Assembly: GCA_039812085.1 (NCBI GenBank)
Contig: JBDHZU010000067.1
Location: forward strand, 1-10,425
Direction of reading: 5' to 3'
DNA length: 10,425 nt
Source of the DNA: JBDHZU01 sp039812085
GTDB taxonomy: Bacteria > Actinomycetota > Actinomycetes > S36-B12 > UBA10799
Part shown: in pieces, positions 1-6,831 of the stretch
Position numbering within the stretch: the first letter of the stretch is position 1
How the letters are laid out: every line of letters begins with the position of its first letter
Program-made: the position numbers and the translations under genes
Notes under the pieces: model-generated
Database searches by the model: none
The model's input: only the letters and a program-made list of their open reading frames with translations
Told to the model about the DNA's origin: nothing

Positions 1-34
1 TGTGGAGCCTAGGAGAGCCGTCACTGACGCTCCT
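1..34 (-). repeat. Partial duplicate of the tRNA-Ala 3' end
   Basis: Bases 1-16 are identical to 103-118, which cover the last 14 bases of tRNA-Ala plus two downstream bases; bases 19-20 also match 121-122. Read on the minus strand, the copy keeps the T-stem halves (AGGAG at 34-30 and CTCCT at 15-11) and the acceptor strand with discriminator (AGGCTCCA). The T-loop is replaced by a longer sequence containing the self-complementary CGTC/GACG. The 5' half of the tRNA is missing, so this is a remnant and not a functional tRNA. Such 3'-end copies are typical of tRNA-targeted integration scars, but slippage or unequal recombination between tRNA genes would look similar. The repeat may extend left of the window. 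Confidence 0.6.
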
Positions 35-56
35 CCCGATTCTGCTCAACCGCTAA

Positions 57-103
57 ATACATCGATTGCCCCTACGAAAAACATGTAGGGGCAATCGACG
101 TAT
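57..103 (-). terminator. Long hairpin just downstream of tRNA-Ala
   Basis: Bases 57-75 pair with 85-103, leaving a 9-base loop (76-84) and a single A/C mismatch (61 with 99). The inner 13 bp (63-75 with 85-97) are perfect. It begins 2 bases after the tRNA-Ala discriminator, where a transcript end or a 3'-processing signal is expected. On the minus strand the stem is followed only by a short T run (TATTTAGC), so it is not a textbook U-tract terminator. The symmetric stem could act in both directions and protect tRNA-Ala from a unit further left. Confidence 0.5.
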
Positions 104-104
104 G

Positions 105-177
105 TGGAGCCTAGGAGAATCGAACTCCTGACATCCTGCTTGCAAAGCAGGCGCTCTACCAACTGAGCTAAGGCCCC
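105..177 (-). tRNA. tRNA-Ala (anticodon TGC)
   Basis: A 73-base cloverleaf can be folded by eye. The acceptor stem is GGGGCCT paired with AGGCTCC, including the G3-U70 wobble that is the main alanine identity element. The D-arm is AGCTCAGTTGGTAGAGC, the anticodon stem-loop is CCTGC-TTTGCAA-GCAGG with TGC at 144-142, and the T-arm is AGGAG-TTCGATT-CTCCT, with discriminator A. CCA is not encoded: the downstream bases are CAT. Together with tRNA-Ile this is the pair usually found downstream of gyrA in actinobacteria. The gene lies 47 bases beyond the DLW-39 stop codon and is probably co-transcribed with it. Confidence 0.97.
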
Positions 178-204
178 TTAACGACACAGCTGCGCCGTTG
201 AGGT

Positions 205-220
205 GGTGGGAAATCCCACC
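205..220 (-). terminator. Small hairpin after the DLW-39 gene
   Basis: GGTGGG (205-210) pairs perfectly with CCCACC (215-220) around a 4-base loop whose outer bases can also pair. It begins 4 bases after the DLW-39 stop codon and lies between that gene and tRNA-Ala. No T run follows on the minus strand, so it is more likely a processing or mRNA-stabilising hairpin than a strong terminator. Confidence 0.35.
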
Positions 221-224
221 GAAA

Positions 225-350
225 CTAGCGGAGGTCTGGCTCGGAGGTTGCCTCGGTCCAGAGATCCTTCTCCGCCTGGTTAGCTGACACCTGGCGGTAC
301 ACCACATATCCGGCAGCTGCCACAGCAGCGACCAACAACAACTTCTTCAT
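225..350 (-). CDS. DLW-39 family small protein
   Basis: This 41-residue peptide starts with ATG at 350-348 and ends with TAG at 227-225. The N-terminus (MKKLLLVAAVAAAGYVVYRQ) is two lysines followed by one hydrophobic segment (residues 4-18), so a short single-span membrane or signal-anchor peptide is likely. A charged tail contains the DLW signature (residues 29-31, in AEKDLWTEAT) that gives the actinobacterial DLW-39 family its name. Length and location beside the tRNAs downstream of gyrA fit the family, whose function is unknown. The ATG lies one base beyond the discriminator base of tRNA-Ile, so there is no room for a 5' UTR or ribosome binding site outside the tRNA. No other start gives the family N-terminus. 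Translation presumably depends on leaderless initiation after tRNA processing, or on ribosomes loading on the unprocessed precursor. Confidence 0.85.
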   Translation of the reverse strand: MKKLLLVAAVAAAGYVVYRQVSANQAEKDLWTEATSEPDLR

Positions 351-351
351 G

Positions 352-426
352 TGGGCCCAGGTGGACTTGAACCACCGACCTCTTCCTTATCAGGGAAGCG
401 CTCTAACCAGGCTGAGCTATGGGCCC
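352..426 (-). tRNA. tRNA-Ile (anticodon GAT)
   Basis: This is a 75-base cloverleaf. Acceptor strands GGGCCCA and TGGGCCC pair fully. The D-arm is AGCTCAGCCTGGTTAGAGC, the anticodon stem-loop is CTTCC-CTGATAA-GGAAG with GAT at 391-389, and the T-arm is GGTGG-TTCAAGT-CCACC, with discriminator A at 352. CCA is not encoded; after one base (C, 351) the ATG of the DLW-39 gene begins. It is the first RNA gene downstream of the gyrase operon, as in other actinobacteria. Confidence 0.97.
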
Positions 427-429
427 GAA

Positions 430-473
430 TATCGGTTGGCACTGTCGCAATCACTGCGCGACAAGCACCGATA
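430..473 (-). terminator. Interrupted hairpin between chaA and tRNA-Ile
   Basis: ATCGGT (431-436) pairs with ACCGAT (467-472), extended by 430/473, and TGTCGC (443-448) pairs with GCGACA (458-463). The two helices are separated by an asymmetric internal loop and capped by a 9-base loop. It ends 3 bases before the tRNA-Ile 5' end. There is no T run, so it may be a processing structure on a gyrase-tRNA precursor as easily as a terminator for chaA. In the rest of the 99-base gap (427-525) I see no convincing tRNA promoter. Confidence 0.3.
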
Positions 474-525
474 CAGATTAGGGCATAGCGCCAGTTCGTG
501 GTTGACGCGGGATGCCACGGGTGGG

Positions 526-1617
526 CTACGGAACGATCGACAAGAAGATGAAGGCCGCGAAAACAGCGAGGTGAACAACGGCCTGCATACGAGTTGCTCG
601 GCCAGGAACAATCGTGAGCACTGTCATCACCACGGTCAGGGCAGCCAACACAATCTGCAACGGAGACAGTCCCAGTACCAGTGGAGTGTCCACCCACAAA
701 CTCGCCAAGGCGATCGCCGGGATCGTCAAGCCGATGCTGGCAATCGCAGAACCGATCGCCAAGTTCAGACTGATCTGCATGCGGTTGCGGGACGCCGCTC
801 GGATTGCCGCAATCGATTCCGGCAGCAGCACGAGCAAAGCGATCACCACACCAACGAACGAGGCGGGGAAGCCAGCTGCCCGCACTCCCGCTTCAATACT
901 GGGTGACTCCACCTTGGCCAAACCCACCACGGCGATCAAAGCGATCAACAGCAGCAAGAGACTCACTAACGTCGCTCGCTTAGACGGCGGATCGGCGTGA
1001 GTGTCGTCATCGGAATGGTCTTCACCGGGAATCTCCACCGGCAAGAAGAAGTCACGGTGACGAATCGTTTGTGTACCCACGAAGGCCAGATACAACAACA
1101 ACGAACTGATGCCCGCGAAAGCCAGTTGGGAACTGGTGAACTCCGACTCTGCGGCCGATGTCGTGACGGCGGGAACAATCAACGTCAGCGTTGCCATCGC
1201 GGTGACAGTTGCCAACGCTGCGCCAGATCCCTCTGGATTGAAATGCACATAACGGAATCGGGTTCCCGCCACCAACAAAGACGCCCCAATGATGCCGGTG
1301 AGGGTGATCATGAATGCGGCAAAGACCGTGTCGCGGGCAAGCGTGGATGCACCTTCTTTACCCGAGCCCATCAACGTGATGATCAGAGCAACTTCGATGA
1401 TGGTGACCGCAACGGCGAGTACCAGGCTTCCGAAAGGTTCTCCAACCCGGTGAGCGACAACCTCAGCGTGGTGAACCGCAGACAAGACGGCGATTGCCAG
1501 GACAACGGCGACCACACCGACCGTCACCGGGTGAAGTGTCGTTCCCCAGACGCCAGCAAGAACCAGAACAGCAATAACGGGTAGGGCAACAGGAATCAGC
1601 GACCGAAATTTGGTCAT
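526..1617 (-). CDS. chaA: Ca2+/H+ antiporter, ChaA type (CaCA superfamily)
   Basis: A 363-residue inner-membrane protein with about 10-11 hydrophobic spans. It carries the two inverted repeats of the Ca2+/cation antiporter superfamily. The alpha-1 repeat at residues 57-83 reads HRVGEPFGSLVLAVAVTIIE, with Glu60 and Glu75. The alpha-2 repeat at 262-302 contains LPESIAAIRAASRNR and LNLAIGSAIASIGLTIP, with Glu267. These acidic residues should form the ion pathway for exporting Ca2+ (or Na+/K+) in exchange for protons. A hydrophilic loop at about 186-215 is rich in Asp and His (DHSDDDTHADP) and separates the two halves. The length matches ChaA (about 360). The ATG at 1617 is 5 bases after the DUF3566 stop, and its GAGG ribosome site lies inside that gene, so the two are translationally coupled. 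An antiporter here is not part of the usual actinobacterial gyrase cluster. Substrate specificity cannot be read from sequence alone. Confidence 0.9.
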   Translation of the reverse strand: MTKFRSLIPVALPVIAVLVLAGVWGTTLHPVTVGVVAVVLAIAVLSAVHHAEVVAHRVGEPFGSLVLAVAVTIIEVALIITLMGSGKEGASTLARDTVFAAFMITLTGIIGASLLVAGTRFRYVHFNPEGSGAALATVTAMATLTLIVPAVTTSAAESEFTSSQLAFAGISSLLLYLAFVGTQTIRHRDFFLPVEIPGEDHSDDDTHADPPSKRATLVSLLLLLIALIAVVGLAKVESPSIEAGVRAAGFPASFVGVVIALLVLLPESIAAIRAASRNRMQISLNLAIGSAIASIGLTIPAIALASLWVDTPLVLGLSPLQIVLAALTVVMTVLTIVPGRATRMQAVVHLAVFAAFIFLSIVP

Positions 1618-1622
1618 CCGAT

Positions 1623-2075
1623 TTAGTCCTCGGACAGCGTGACCTCAATGCCACCCGTCATGCCAGCAGCGATGTTGTAAAGCACGGCGACCAACGTGGC
1701 CACCAGGGACACCACGACAACTTCGAACGCTGCCAACAACAACGTGAATCCCAGCATCGAAGGCAAGGACAAGAAGCCCGTCGACAAGCCACCGATGTCA
1801 GACGCAGTCGTGCTGACTGCATTCAACGTTCCGGTAACCGTGAGCAGAACCCAGAAAATCACCATTGCCACGATGACGACGATGGCCAGACCCAGCGAGA
1901 GCACAAACGAGGTTCGCAGCACTGCCATGGGATCCAGGCGAGTGACGTGTAGGTGAGCCTGACGGGTACCAGCATTCGCGTCTTCGACCTCAGCAGTCAC
2001 AGCTACATCCTCCGTCGACTCCTCGACCGTTACCGCCTTCGGAGTGATCTCCGGCTCGGTTTTCGTGTCAGTCAC
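1623..2075 (-). CDS. DUF3566 transmembrane protein
   Basis: A 150-residue protein of the DUF3566 family, the membrane protein normally found directly after gyrA in actinobacteria (the Rv0007 position in Mycobacterium). The N-terminus (1-38) is acidic, low-complexity and probably disordered. The conserved core starts at about residue 40 (QAHLHVTRLDPMAVLRTSF) and has two hydrophobic spans, about 57-80 and 107-134, closing with AAGMTGGIEVTLSED. The function is unknown; a role in cell envelope or division has been discussed for relatives, which I treat as unproven. The GTG start at 2075-2073 overlaps the gyrA TGA by four bases (GTGA), with GGAGAGG about 10 bases upstream inside gyrA, so translation is coupled to gyrA. 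It is followed after 5 bases by chaA. The stop is TAA (1625-1623). Confidence 0.92.
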   Translation of the reverse strand: MTDTKTEPEITPKAVTVEESTEDVAVTAEVEDANAGTRQAHLHVTRLDPMAVLRTSFVLSLGLAIVVIVAMVIFWVLLTVTGTLNAVSTTASDIGGLSTGFLSLPSMLGFTLLLAAFEVVVVSLVATLVAVLYNIAAGMTGGIEVTLSED

Positions 2076-4708
2076 TGACTGTCGTCCTCTCCATCTGCGG
2101 ATTCGTTCTCCGCAGTGTCCTCAGCATCGGATGGTGCCGAGGTTGCTGATGTTTCTGGCGCAGAGTCTGCCACTGCACCCGCGGTGTTGTCTGCGTCATC
2201 GGATTCCTCGTCAAGATCTGACTCTGTGTCGTCAATCTCAGCTGCCCGAGCAACCGCAACCAAACTGCGATCACCATCAACGGACATCAATGCCACACCC
2301 TGGGTATCGCGCTTGGTCTGTCGAACCTCAGCGACCCGAGTTCGGATCACCACACCATCACTGGCAACCGCAAAAAGTTCGTCGGATTCATCGCAGACCA
2401 CCGCACCAACGAGGCCACCACGATTCTCGTTGAGACGCATCGCACGCACACCCAAAATGCCGCGACCCTTGGCCGCCCATTCTTCCAACGGCGTCCGTTT
2501 AGCGAATCCACCATCGGTCACCGTGACCAAGCTGGCTCCTGGACGAACCACTCCCATTGCCAGCAGCGAGTCGTCGTCTCGGAAGCGCATACCGATCACA
2601 CCAGCAGTCGCTCGACCCATCGGTCGCAAAGTCGCGTCATCAGCAGTGAACCGGACACTCATTCCCTTGCGAGACACCAGAATCAAATCGTCGGCATCAG
2701 CCACGAGTCGCGCAGAGATCACTTCATCTCCATCACGCAGGTTGATAGCGATAATGCCGCCCGTGCGATTGGTGTCGTAGTCGCGCAGTGGCGTCTTCTT
2801 CACCATTCCTCGTGCAGTCGCAATCACCAGATTTTCTGCCTGGCTGTAGTCCTTCAACACCATGACTTGTGCGATCTGCTCGTCTGGCTGGAAGGCCAAC
2901 AAGTTCGCCATGTGCTGACCCTTGGCATCACGCGACAGCTCCGGCAATTGGTACGCCTTCATTCGATAGACACGGCCGGTGTTGGTGAAGACCAGCACCC
3001 AGTCATGGGTGGAGGTAACGAATAGATGGTTGACCACGTCATCAGACTTCAACGACGCTCCGCGCACTCCGCGACCACCACGACGTTGAGCTCGATAAGC
3101 GTCAGTCAGCGTTCGCTTCGCATATCCACCAGCAGTGATCGTGACCACCACGTCTCGGACGGGGATCAATTCCTCGTCGTCCAGCAGACCGCTACCTTCA
3201 ATGATTTTGGATCGACGTTCGTCGCCGTACTTATCGACGATTTCTTGCAGTTCTTCACTAACGATTGAACGCTGACGTTCTGGTGAAGCCAGAATCGATT
3301 CGTAGTCAGCGATCATCCGCTGCAGTTCTTCGTGTTCATCGATGATCTTCTGACGTTCCAAGGCAGCCAGGCGACGAAGTTGCATATCCAGAATCGCGGT
3401 TGCTTGTAGCTCGTCAATGTCGAGCAACTGCATCAACCCGGTACGTGCTTCATCCACGCTGGGGGAGCGACGAATCAGGGCAATGACCTCGTCGAGGGCA
3501 TCCAGTGCCTTCAACAAACCTTGCAAAATATGGTCGCGTTCCTGTGCCCGCTTAAGGCGGTAGCTGGTTCGTCGCTGAATGACGATCAACTGGTGCGCGA
3601 TCCAGTGAGTAATGAATTGATCCAGACTCAGGGTTCGCGGAACACCATCAACCAACGCCAGCATGTTCGCGCTGAAGTTTTCTTGCAGTTGGGTGTGCTT
3701 GTACAACTGGTTGAGCACAACGAACGGCTGGGCATCCTTCTTCAGGATGACGACTAATCGCTGACCCGTGCGACTGGAGGAGTCGTCGCGTAGATCCGCG
3801 ATTCCAGTGATCCGACCAGTGTCGGTGAGTTCCGCAATCTTCAACGCCAGGTTGTCCGGGTTGACCTGGTACGGCAGTTCCGTCACGACCAAGCAGTTAC
3901 GACCACGTTCGTCTTCTTCGATATCGATGACAGCCCGCATCGTGATGGATCCACGACCAGTTCGGTACGCATCCTGAATCCCACTACGCCCAACAATTAG
4001 TGCGCCGGTGGGGAAGTCTGGTCCAGAGATTCGTTCCATGAGCGCTTCGAGGAGTTCTTCTCGAGTGGCCTCTGGATTGGCCAGTGCCCATTGGACGCCA
4101 GCGTTCAGTTCCCGCAGGTTGTGCGGCGGAATATTGGTAGCCATTCCCACAGCGATGCCGGCAGAACCATTGGCCAACAAGTTGGGGATTCGCGCCGGTA
4201 GCAGCGTGGGTTCGGTGTCTTTACCGTCGTAGTTGGGAATGAAGTCGACGGTGTCTTCGTCGATTTCGCGCACCATCTCCATCGCCAGCGGCGCCATGCG
4301 ACATTCGGTGTATCGCTGGGCAGCGGCCGGGTCGTTACCGGGGGAACCGAAGTTTCCCTGGCCTTGAACCATGGGGTAACGCAGTGACCACGGTTGCACC
4401 AAACGCACGAGGGCGTCATAAACCGAGCTCTCACCATGCGGGTGGTACACACCGATCACGTCGCCGACCACACGCGCGGACTTGAAGAACCCACGCTCAG
4501 GTCGGTATCCGCCATCGAACATCGCGTAAAGCACTCGACGATGGACGGGTTTCAAACCATCTCGTACATCTGGCAATGCGCGTCCCACGATGACGCTCAT
4601 TGCGTAGTCCAGATACGACCGCTGCATCTCCGTCTGGATCTCGACGGGTTCGATTCGGTTTGTTACCGGTTCGTCTTGCATCGTCGTGTCGTTCGGGTCG
4701 TCCGCCAC
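2072..4708 (-). CDS. gyrA: DNA gyrase subunit A
   Basis: An 878-residue DNA-cleavage and DNA-wrapping subunit of gyrase (A2B2), which introduces negative supercoils. The breakage-reunion domain spans about residues 30-520: the N-terminal helix EMQRSYLDYAMSVIVGRALP, the quinolone-determining segment at 78-110, and the catalytic tyrosine Tyr133 in AAAQRYTE (E. coli Tyr122). The C-terminal beta-pinwheel follows, with the GyrA box QRRGGRG at 541-547, which distinguishes it from topoisomerase IV ParC. The last 55 residues (about 824-878) are a very acidic Asp/Glu/Ser/Ala tail. At the main quinolone positions it has Ser94 (E. coli Ser83) and Asp98 (E. coli Asp87); mycobacteria have Ala at the former. 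Glu93 replaces the usual Asp. The GTG start at 4708-4706 is chosen because AAGGAG lies 7 bases upstream. It follows gyrB after 65 bases and overlaps the DUF3566 gene by 4. There is no intein. Confidence 0.98.
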   Translation of the reverse strand: MADDPNDTTMQDEPVTNRIEPVEIQTEMQRSYLDYAMSVIVGRALPDVRDGLKPVHRRVLYAMFDGGYRPERGFFKSARVVGDVIGVYHPHGESSVYDALVRLVQPWSLRYPMVQGQGNFGSPGNDPAAAQRYTECRMAPLAMEMVREIDEDTVDFIPNYDGKDTEPTLLPARIPNLLANGSAGIAVGMATNIPPHNLRELNAGVQWALANPEATREELLEALMERISGPDFPTGALIVGRSGIQDAYRTGRGSITMRAVIDIEEDERGRNCLVVTELPYQVNPDNLALKIAELTDTGRITGIADLRDDSSSRTGQRLVVILKKDAQPFVVLNQLYKHTQLQENFSANMLALVDGVPRTLSLDQFITHWIAHQLIVIQRRTSYRLKRAQERDHILQGLLKALDALDEVIALIRRSPSVDEARTGLMQLLDIDELQATAILDMQLRRLAALERQKIIDEHEELQRMIADYESILASPERQRSIVSEELQEIVDKYGDERRSKIIEGSGLLDDEELIPVRDVVVTITAGGYAKRTLTDAYRAQRRGGRGVRGASLKSDDVVNHLFVTSTHDWVLVFTNTGRVYRMKAYQLPELSRDAKGQHMANLLAFQPDEQIAQVMVLKDYSQAENLVIATARGMVKKTPLRDYDTNRTGGIIAINLRDGDEVISARLVADADDLILVSRKGMSVRFTADDATLRPMGRATAGVIGMRFRDDDSLLAMGVVRPGASLVTVTDGGFAKRTPLEEWAAKGRGILGVRAMRLNENRGGLVGAVVCDESDELFAVASDGVVIRTRVAEVRQTKRDTQGVALMSVDGDRSLVAVARAAEIDDTESDLDEESDDADNTAGAVADSAPETSATSAPSDAEDTAENESADGEDDSQ

Positions 4709-4773
4709 AGCAGAACTCCTTGTTCAAAACAGGTCTCGGAATGAGCCAATGGGCGGCCCACGAGTCGGTCAGC

Positions 4774-6759
4774 TCAGATATCGAGGAAGCGCACGTCCTT
4801 TGCATTGCGCTGAATGAACTGTCGACGTGACTCCACGTCTTCACCCATGAGCATTGAGAACAGTTCGTCGGCCTGAGCCGCATCGTCCATCGTGACTTGC
4901 AAGAGCACTCGGTGATCCGGGTCCATCGTGGTCTCCCAGAGTTCTTGCGCGTTCATTTCGCCCAGACCCTTGTAACGCTGAATGCCGTCATCCTTGGGCA
5001 GCTTTCGACCGGCAGCTATTCCCTCTTCCATTAGGGCATCGCGTTCTCGATCTGAGTAGGCGTACTCCGGTTCTTCTCGAGTCCACCGCAACTTGAACAG
5101 CGGGGGTTGGGCCAAGTAGACGTGACCAAGTTCCAGTAATGGCTTCATAAACCGGAACAACAAGGTGAGCAACAGAGTTCGAATGTGCTGACCGTCCACA
5201 TCGGCATCCGCCATAAGCACGAGCTTGTGATACCGCAGTTTTTCGATGTCGAACTCGTCTTGAATGCCGGTACCGAGTGCAGCAATTAGTGCCTGGACTT
5301 CATTGTTGGCCAGCACCTTGTCCAGACGAGCACGTTCAACGTTGAGGATCTTCCCGCGAATCGGCAGGATCGCTTGTGTCGCCGGATTACGACCAGATCG
5401 CGCGGAGCCACCGGCCGAGTCACCTTCCACGATGAAGACTTCACACTCTTCAGGATTGGTAGATGAACAGTCGATCAGCTTTCCCGGTAGGCCACTACCA
5501 CCCAACAAACCCTTGCGGTTACGGGCCAAATCCCGTGCCTTGCGGGCAGCCACACGGGCGACTTGGGCCGACACTGCCTTGCGGGCAATGTCCTTTCCTT
5601 CATTCGGGTTCTGCTCGAACCATTCAGCCAGTTTTTCGTTGACGATCTTCTGGACGAAGGTCTTGGCTTCGGTATTGCCAAGCTTCGTCTTGGTCTGGCC
5701 CTCGAACTGTGGCTCACGCAGCTTGACCGAAATGATTGCGGTCAGTCCTTCGCGAATGTCATCGCCGGTGAGATTGGTGTCCTTTTCTTTCAGGACTCCC
5801 CATTCGCGTGCGAACTTATTGACCTGGCTGGTCAACGCTGTTCGGAACCCTTCTTCGTGGGTTCCACCCTCAGTCGTACCGATGGTGTTCGCGAACGTGT
5901 ACACGCTCTCTGAATAGACCTGACTCCACTGCATTGCTACTTCTGCGCTAATGCCCTGGTCGGTGTCTTCAGCCTCGAACCAGATCACCTGTTCGTGAGC
6001 TGGACCCTTCTTGGCATTGAGGTGGCTCACAAAGTCGGCAATACCGCCGGAGTACATGTAGGTGACTTCTTGGGTCTGTTCGGTATCCGGTTCGCCATCA
6101 CCATCGACATCGGTGATTTCTTCGTCAGTCACCGGCTTGGGTGCGCGCTCATCCTTCAGTGACAAGGTGAGGCCACGGTTCAGGAACGCCATCTCCTGGA
6201 ATCGACGAGACAACGTCGTGAAGTCGTAGTCAGTGGTCTCGAAGATTTCTGGATCTGCCCAGAAGGTGACAGTTGTGCCAGTTTCGTCGGTTGCTTCGCC
6301 CTTTTCCAGTGGGGCATCCGGAACACCGCGGGTATAGGACTGACGCCAGACTGAACCCTTCAGTCGAACCTCGACCTCAACCTTGGTACTCAGAGCATTG
6401 ACGACCGAGACACCCACACCATGCAGGCCGCCGGAGACGGCGTAACCGCCACCGCCAAACTTTCCGCCGGCGTGCAGCACAGTGAGCACAACCTCGACGG
6501 CTGGCTTACCTTCTGTCTCCACGATGTCGACCGGGATACCGCGGCCGTTGTCGACAACTCGGACGCCGCCATCGGGAAGGATCGTCACCAAAATGGTGTC
6601 GCAATACCCGGCGAGTGCTTCGTCGACTGAGTTGTCCACGACTTCGTAGACGAGGTGATGGAGGCCTCTTTCACCGGTAGAACCGATGTACATACCGGGA
6701 CGCTTACGAACGGCGTCGAGACCTTCGAGGACGGTGATATTACTGGCGTCGTATGACAC
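4774..6759 (-). CDS. gyrB: DNA gyrase subunit B
   Basis: A 661-residue ATPase subunit of gyrase, of normal length for the short-form actinobacterial GyrB. The GHKL ATPase domain has the catalytic Glu39 and Asn43 (EVVDNSVDEA), Asp70 (VVDNGRGIPV) and the lid GGLHGVGVSVVNALS (110-124). Transducer Lys357 lies in QTKTKLG. The TOPRIM metal site is EGDSAGGSA (445-453, Glu445) and DADVDG (518-523, Asp518 and Asp520). RYKGLGEMN follows at 595-603, and the protein ends in RNAKDVRFLDI as in mycobacteria. An acidic insert at about 211-231, between the ATPase and transducer domains, contains DVDGDGEPD. The GTG start at 6759-6757 gives the family N-terminus SYDASNITVLEGLDAVRKRP, and an in-frame TAG lies 12 bases upstream, so no longer form is possible. 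No Shine-Dalgarno precedes it, and a TANNNT box at 6766-6771 suggests a leaderless transcript. Confidence 0.98.
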   Translation of the reverse strand: MSYDASNITVLEGLDAVRKRPGMYIGSTGERGLHHLVYEVVDNSVDEALAGYCDTILVTILPDGGVRVVDNGRGIPVDIVETEGKPAVEVVLTVLHAGGKFGGGGYAVSGGLHGVGVSVVNALSTKVEVEVRLKGSVWRQSYTRGVPDAPLEKGEATDETGTTVTFWADPEIFETTDYDFTTLSRRFQEMAFLNRGLTLSLKDERAPKPVTDEEITDVDGDGEPDTEQTQEVTYMYSGGIADFVSHLNAKKGPAHEQVIWFEAEDTDQGISAEVAMQWSQVYSESVYTFANTIGTTEGGTHEEGFRTALTSQVNKFAREWGVLKEKDTNLTGDDIREGLTAIISVKLREPQFEGQTKTKLGNTEAKTFVQKIVNEKLAEWFEQNPNEGKDIARKAVSAQVARVAARKARDLARNRKGLLGGSGLPGKLIDCSSTNPEECEVFIVEGDSAGGSARSGRNPATQAILPIRGKILNVERARLDKVLANNEVQALIAALGTGIQDEFDIEKLRYHKLVLMADADVDGQHIRTLLLTLLFRFMKPLLELGHVYLAQPPLFKLRWTREEPEYAYSDRERDALMEEGIAAGRKLPKDDGIQRYKGLGEMNAQELWETTMDPDHRVLLQVTMDDAAQADELFSMLMGEDVESRRQFIQRNAKDVRFLDI

Positions 6760-6765
6760 CTGAGG

Positions 6766-6771
6766 AGTCTA
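6766..6771 (-). promoter_or_regulatory. Candidate -10 box for leaderless gyrB
   Basis: Minus-strand TAGACT fits the actinobacterial TANNNT -10 pattern and is followed by six bases (CCTCAG) and then the gyrB GTG. Transcription would start at or near the G of the start codon. The gene also lacks a Shine-Dalgarno site; the bases just upstream read CTCCTC, which is antisense to one. No good -35 hexamer is present at 17-18 bases. This is inferred from pattern only. Confidence 0.4.
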
Positions 6772-6793
6772 CCTGTCGCAGGGTCTTACCTCG

Positions 6794-6825
6794 AAGAAAA
6801 CCCCTTTATTCACAAAGGTTTTCTT
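6794..6825 (-). terminator. Hairpin between dciA and gyrB
   Basis: AAGAAAACC (6794-6802) pairs perfectly with GGTTTTCTT (6817-6825); after a two-base bulge, TTT (6805-6807) pairs with AAA (6814-6816) around the loop ATTCAC. On the minus strand this is an A tract, a short G+C core and a GGTTTTCTT run, the layout of an intrinsic terminator. It would end the dnaN-recF-dciA transcript and isolate gyrB, or act as a leader structure if transcription starts at the upstream TTGACA. Confidence 0.5.
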
Positions 6826-6831
6826 AGATTT

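Noticed and set aside
349..906. 185-codon plus-strand open frame antisense to tRNA-Ile and chaA
   Set aside because: It crosses a tRNA and a clear antiporter gene, is Arg/Gln/His-rich with no family resemblance, and is a typical shadow frame.
997..1584. 195-codon plus-strand open frame opposite chaA
   Set aside because: Compositionally a mirror of the membrane gene (Arg, Gly, Asn, Gln rich) with no ribosome site or recognisable domain.
2115..2780. 221-codon Ser/Thr/Arg-rich plus-strand frame opposite gyrA
   Set aside because: It mirrors the acidic tail and pinwheel codons of gyrA; no independent evidence of coding.
5264..5917. 217-codon plus-strand frame opposite gyrB
   Set aside because: Fully inside the conserved TOPRIM/transducer coding region on the other strand; a shadow frame.
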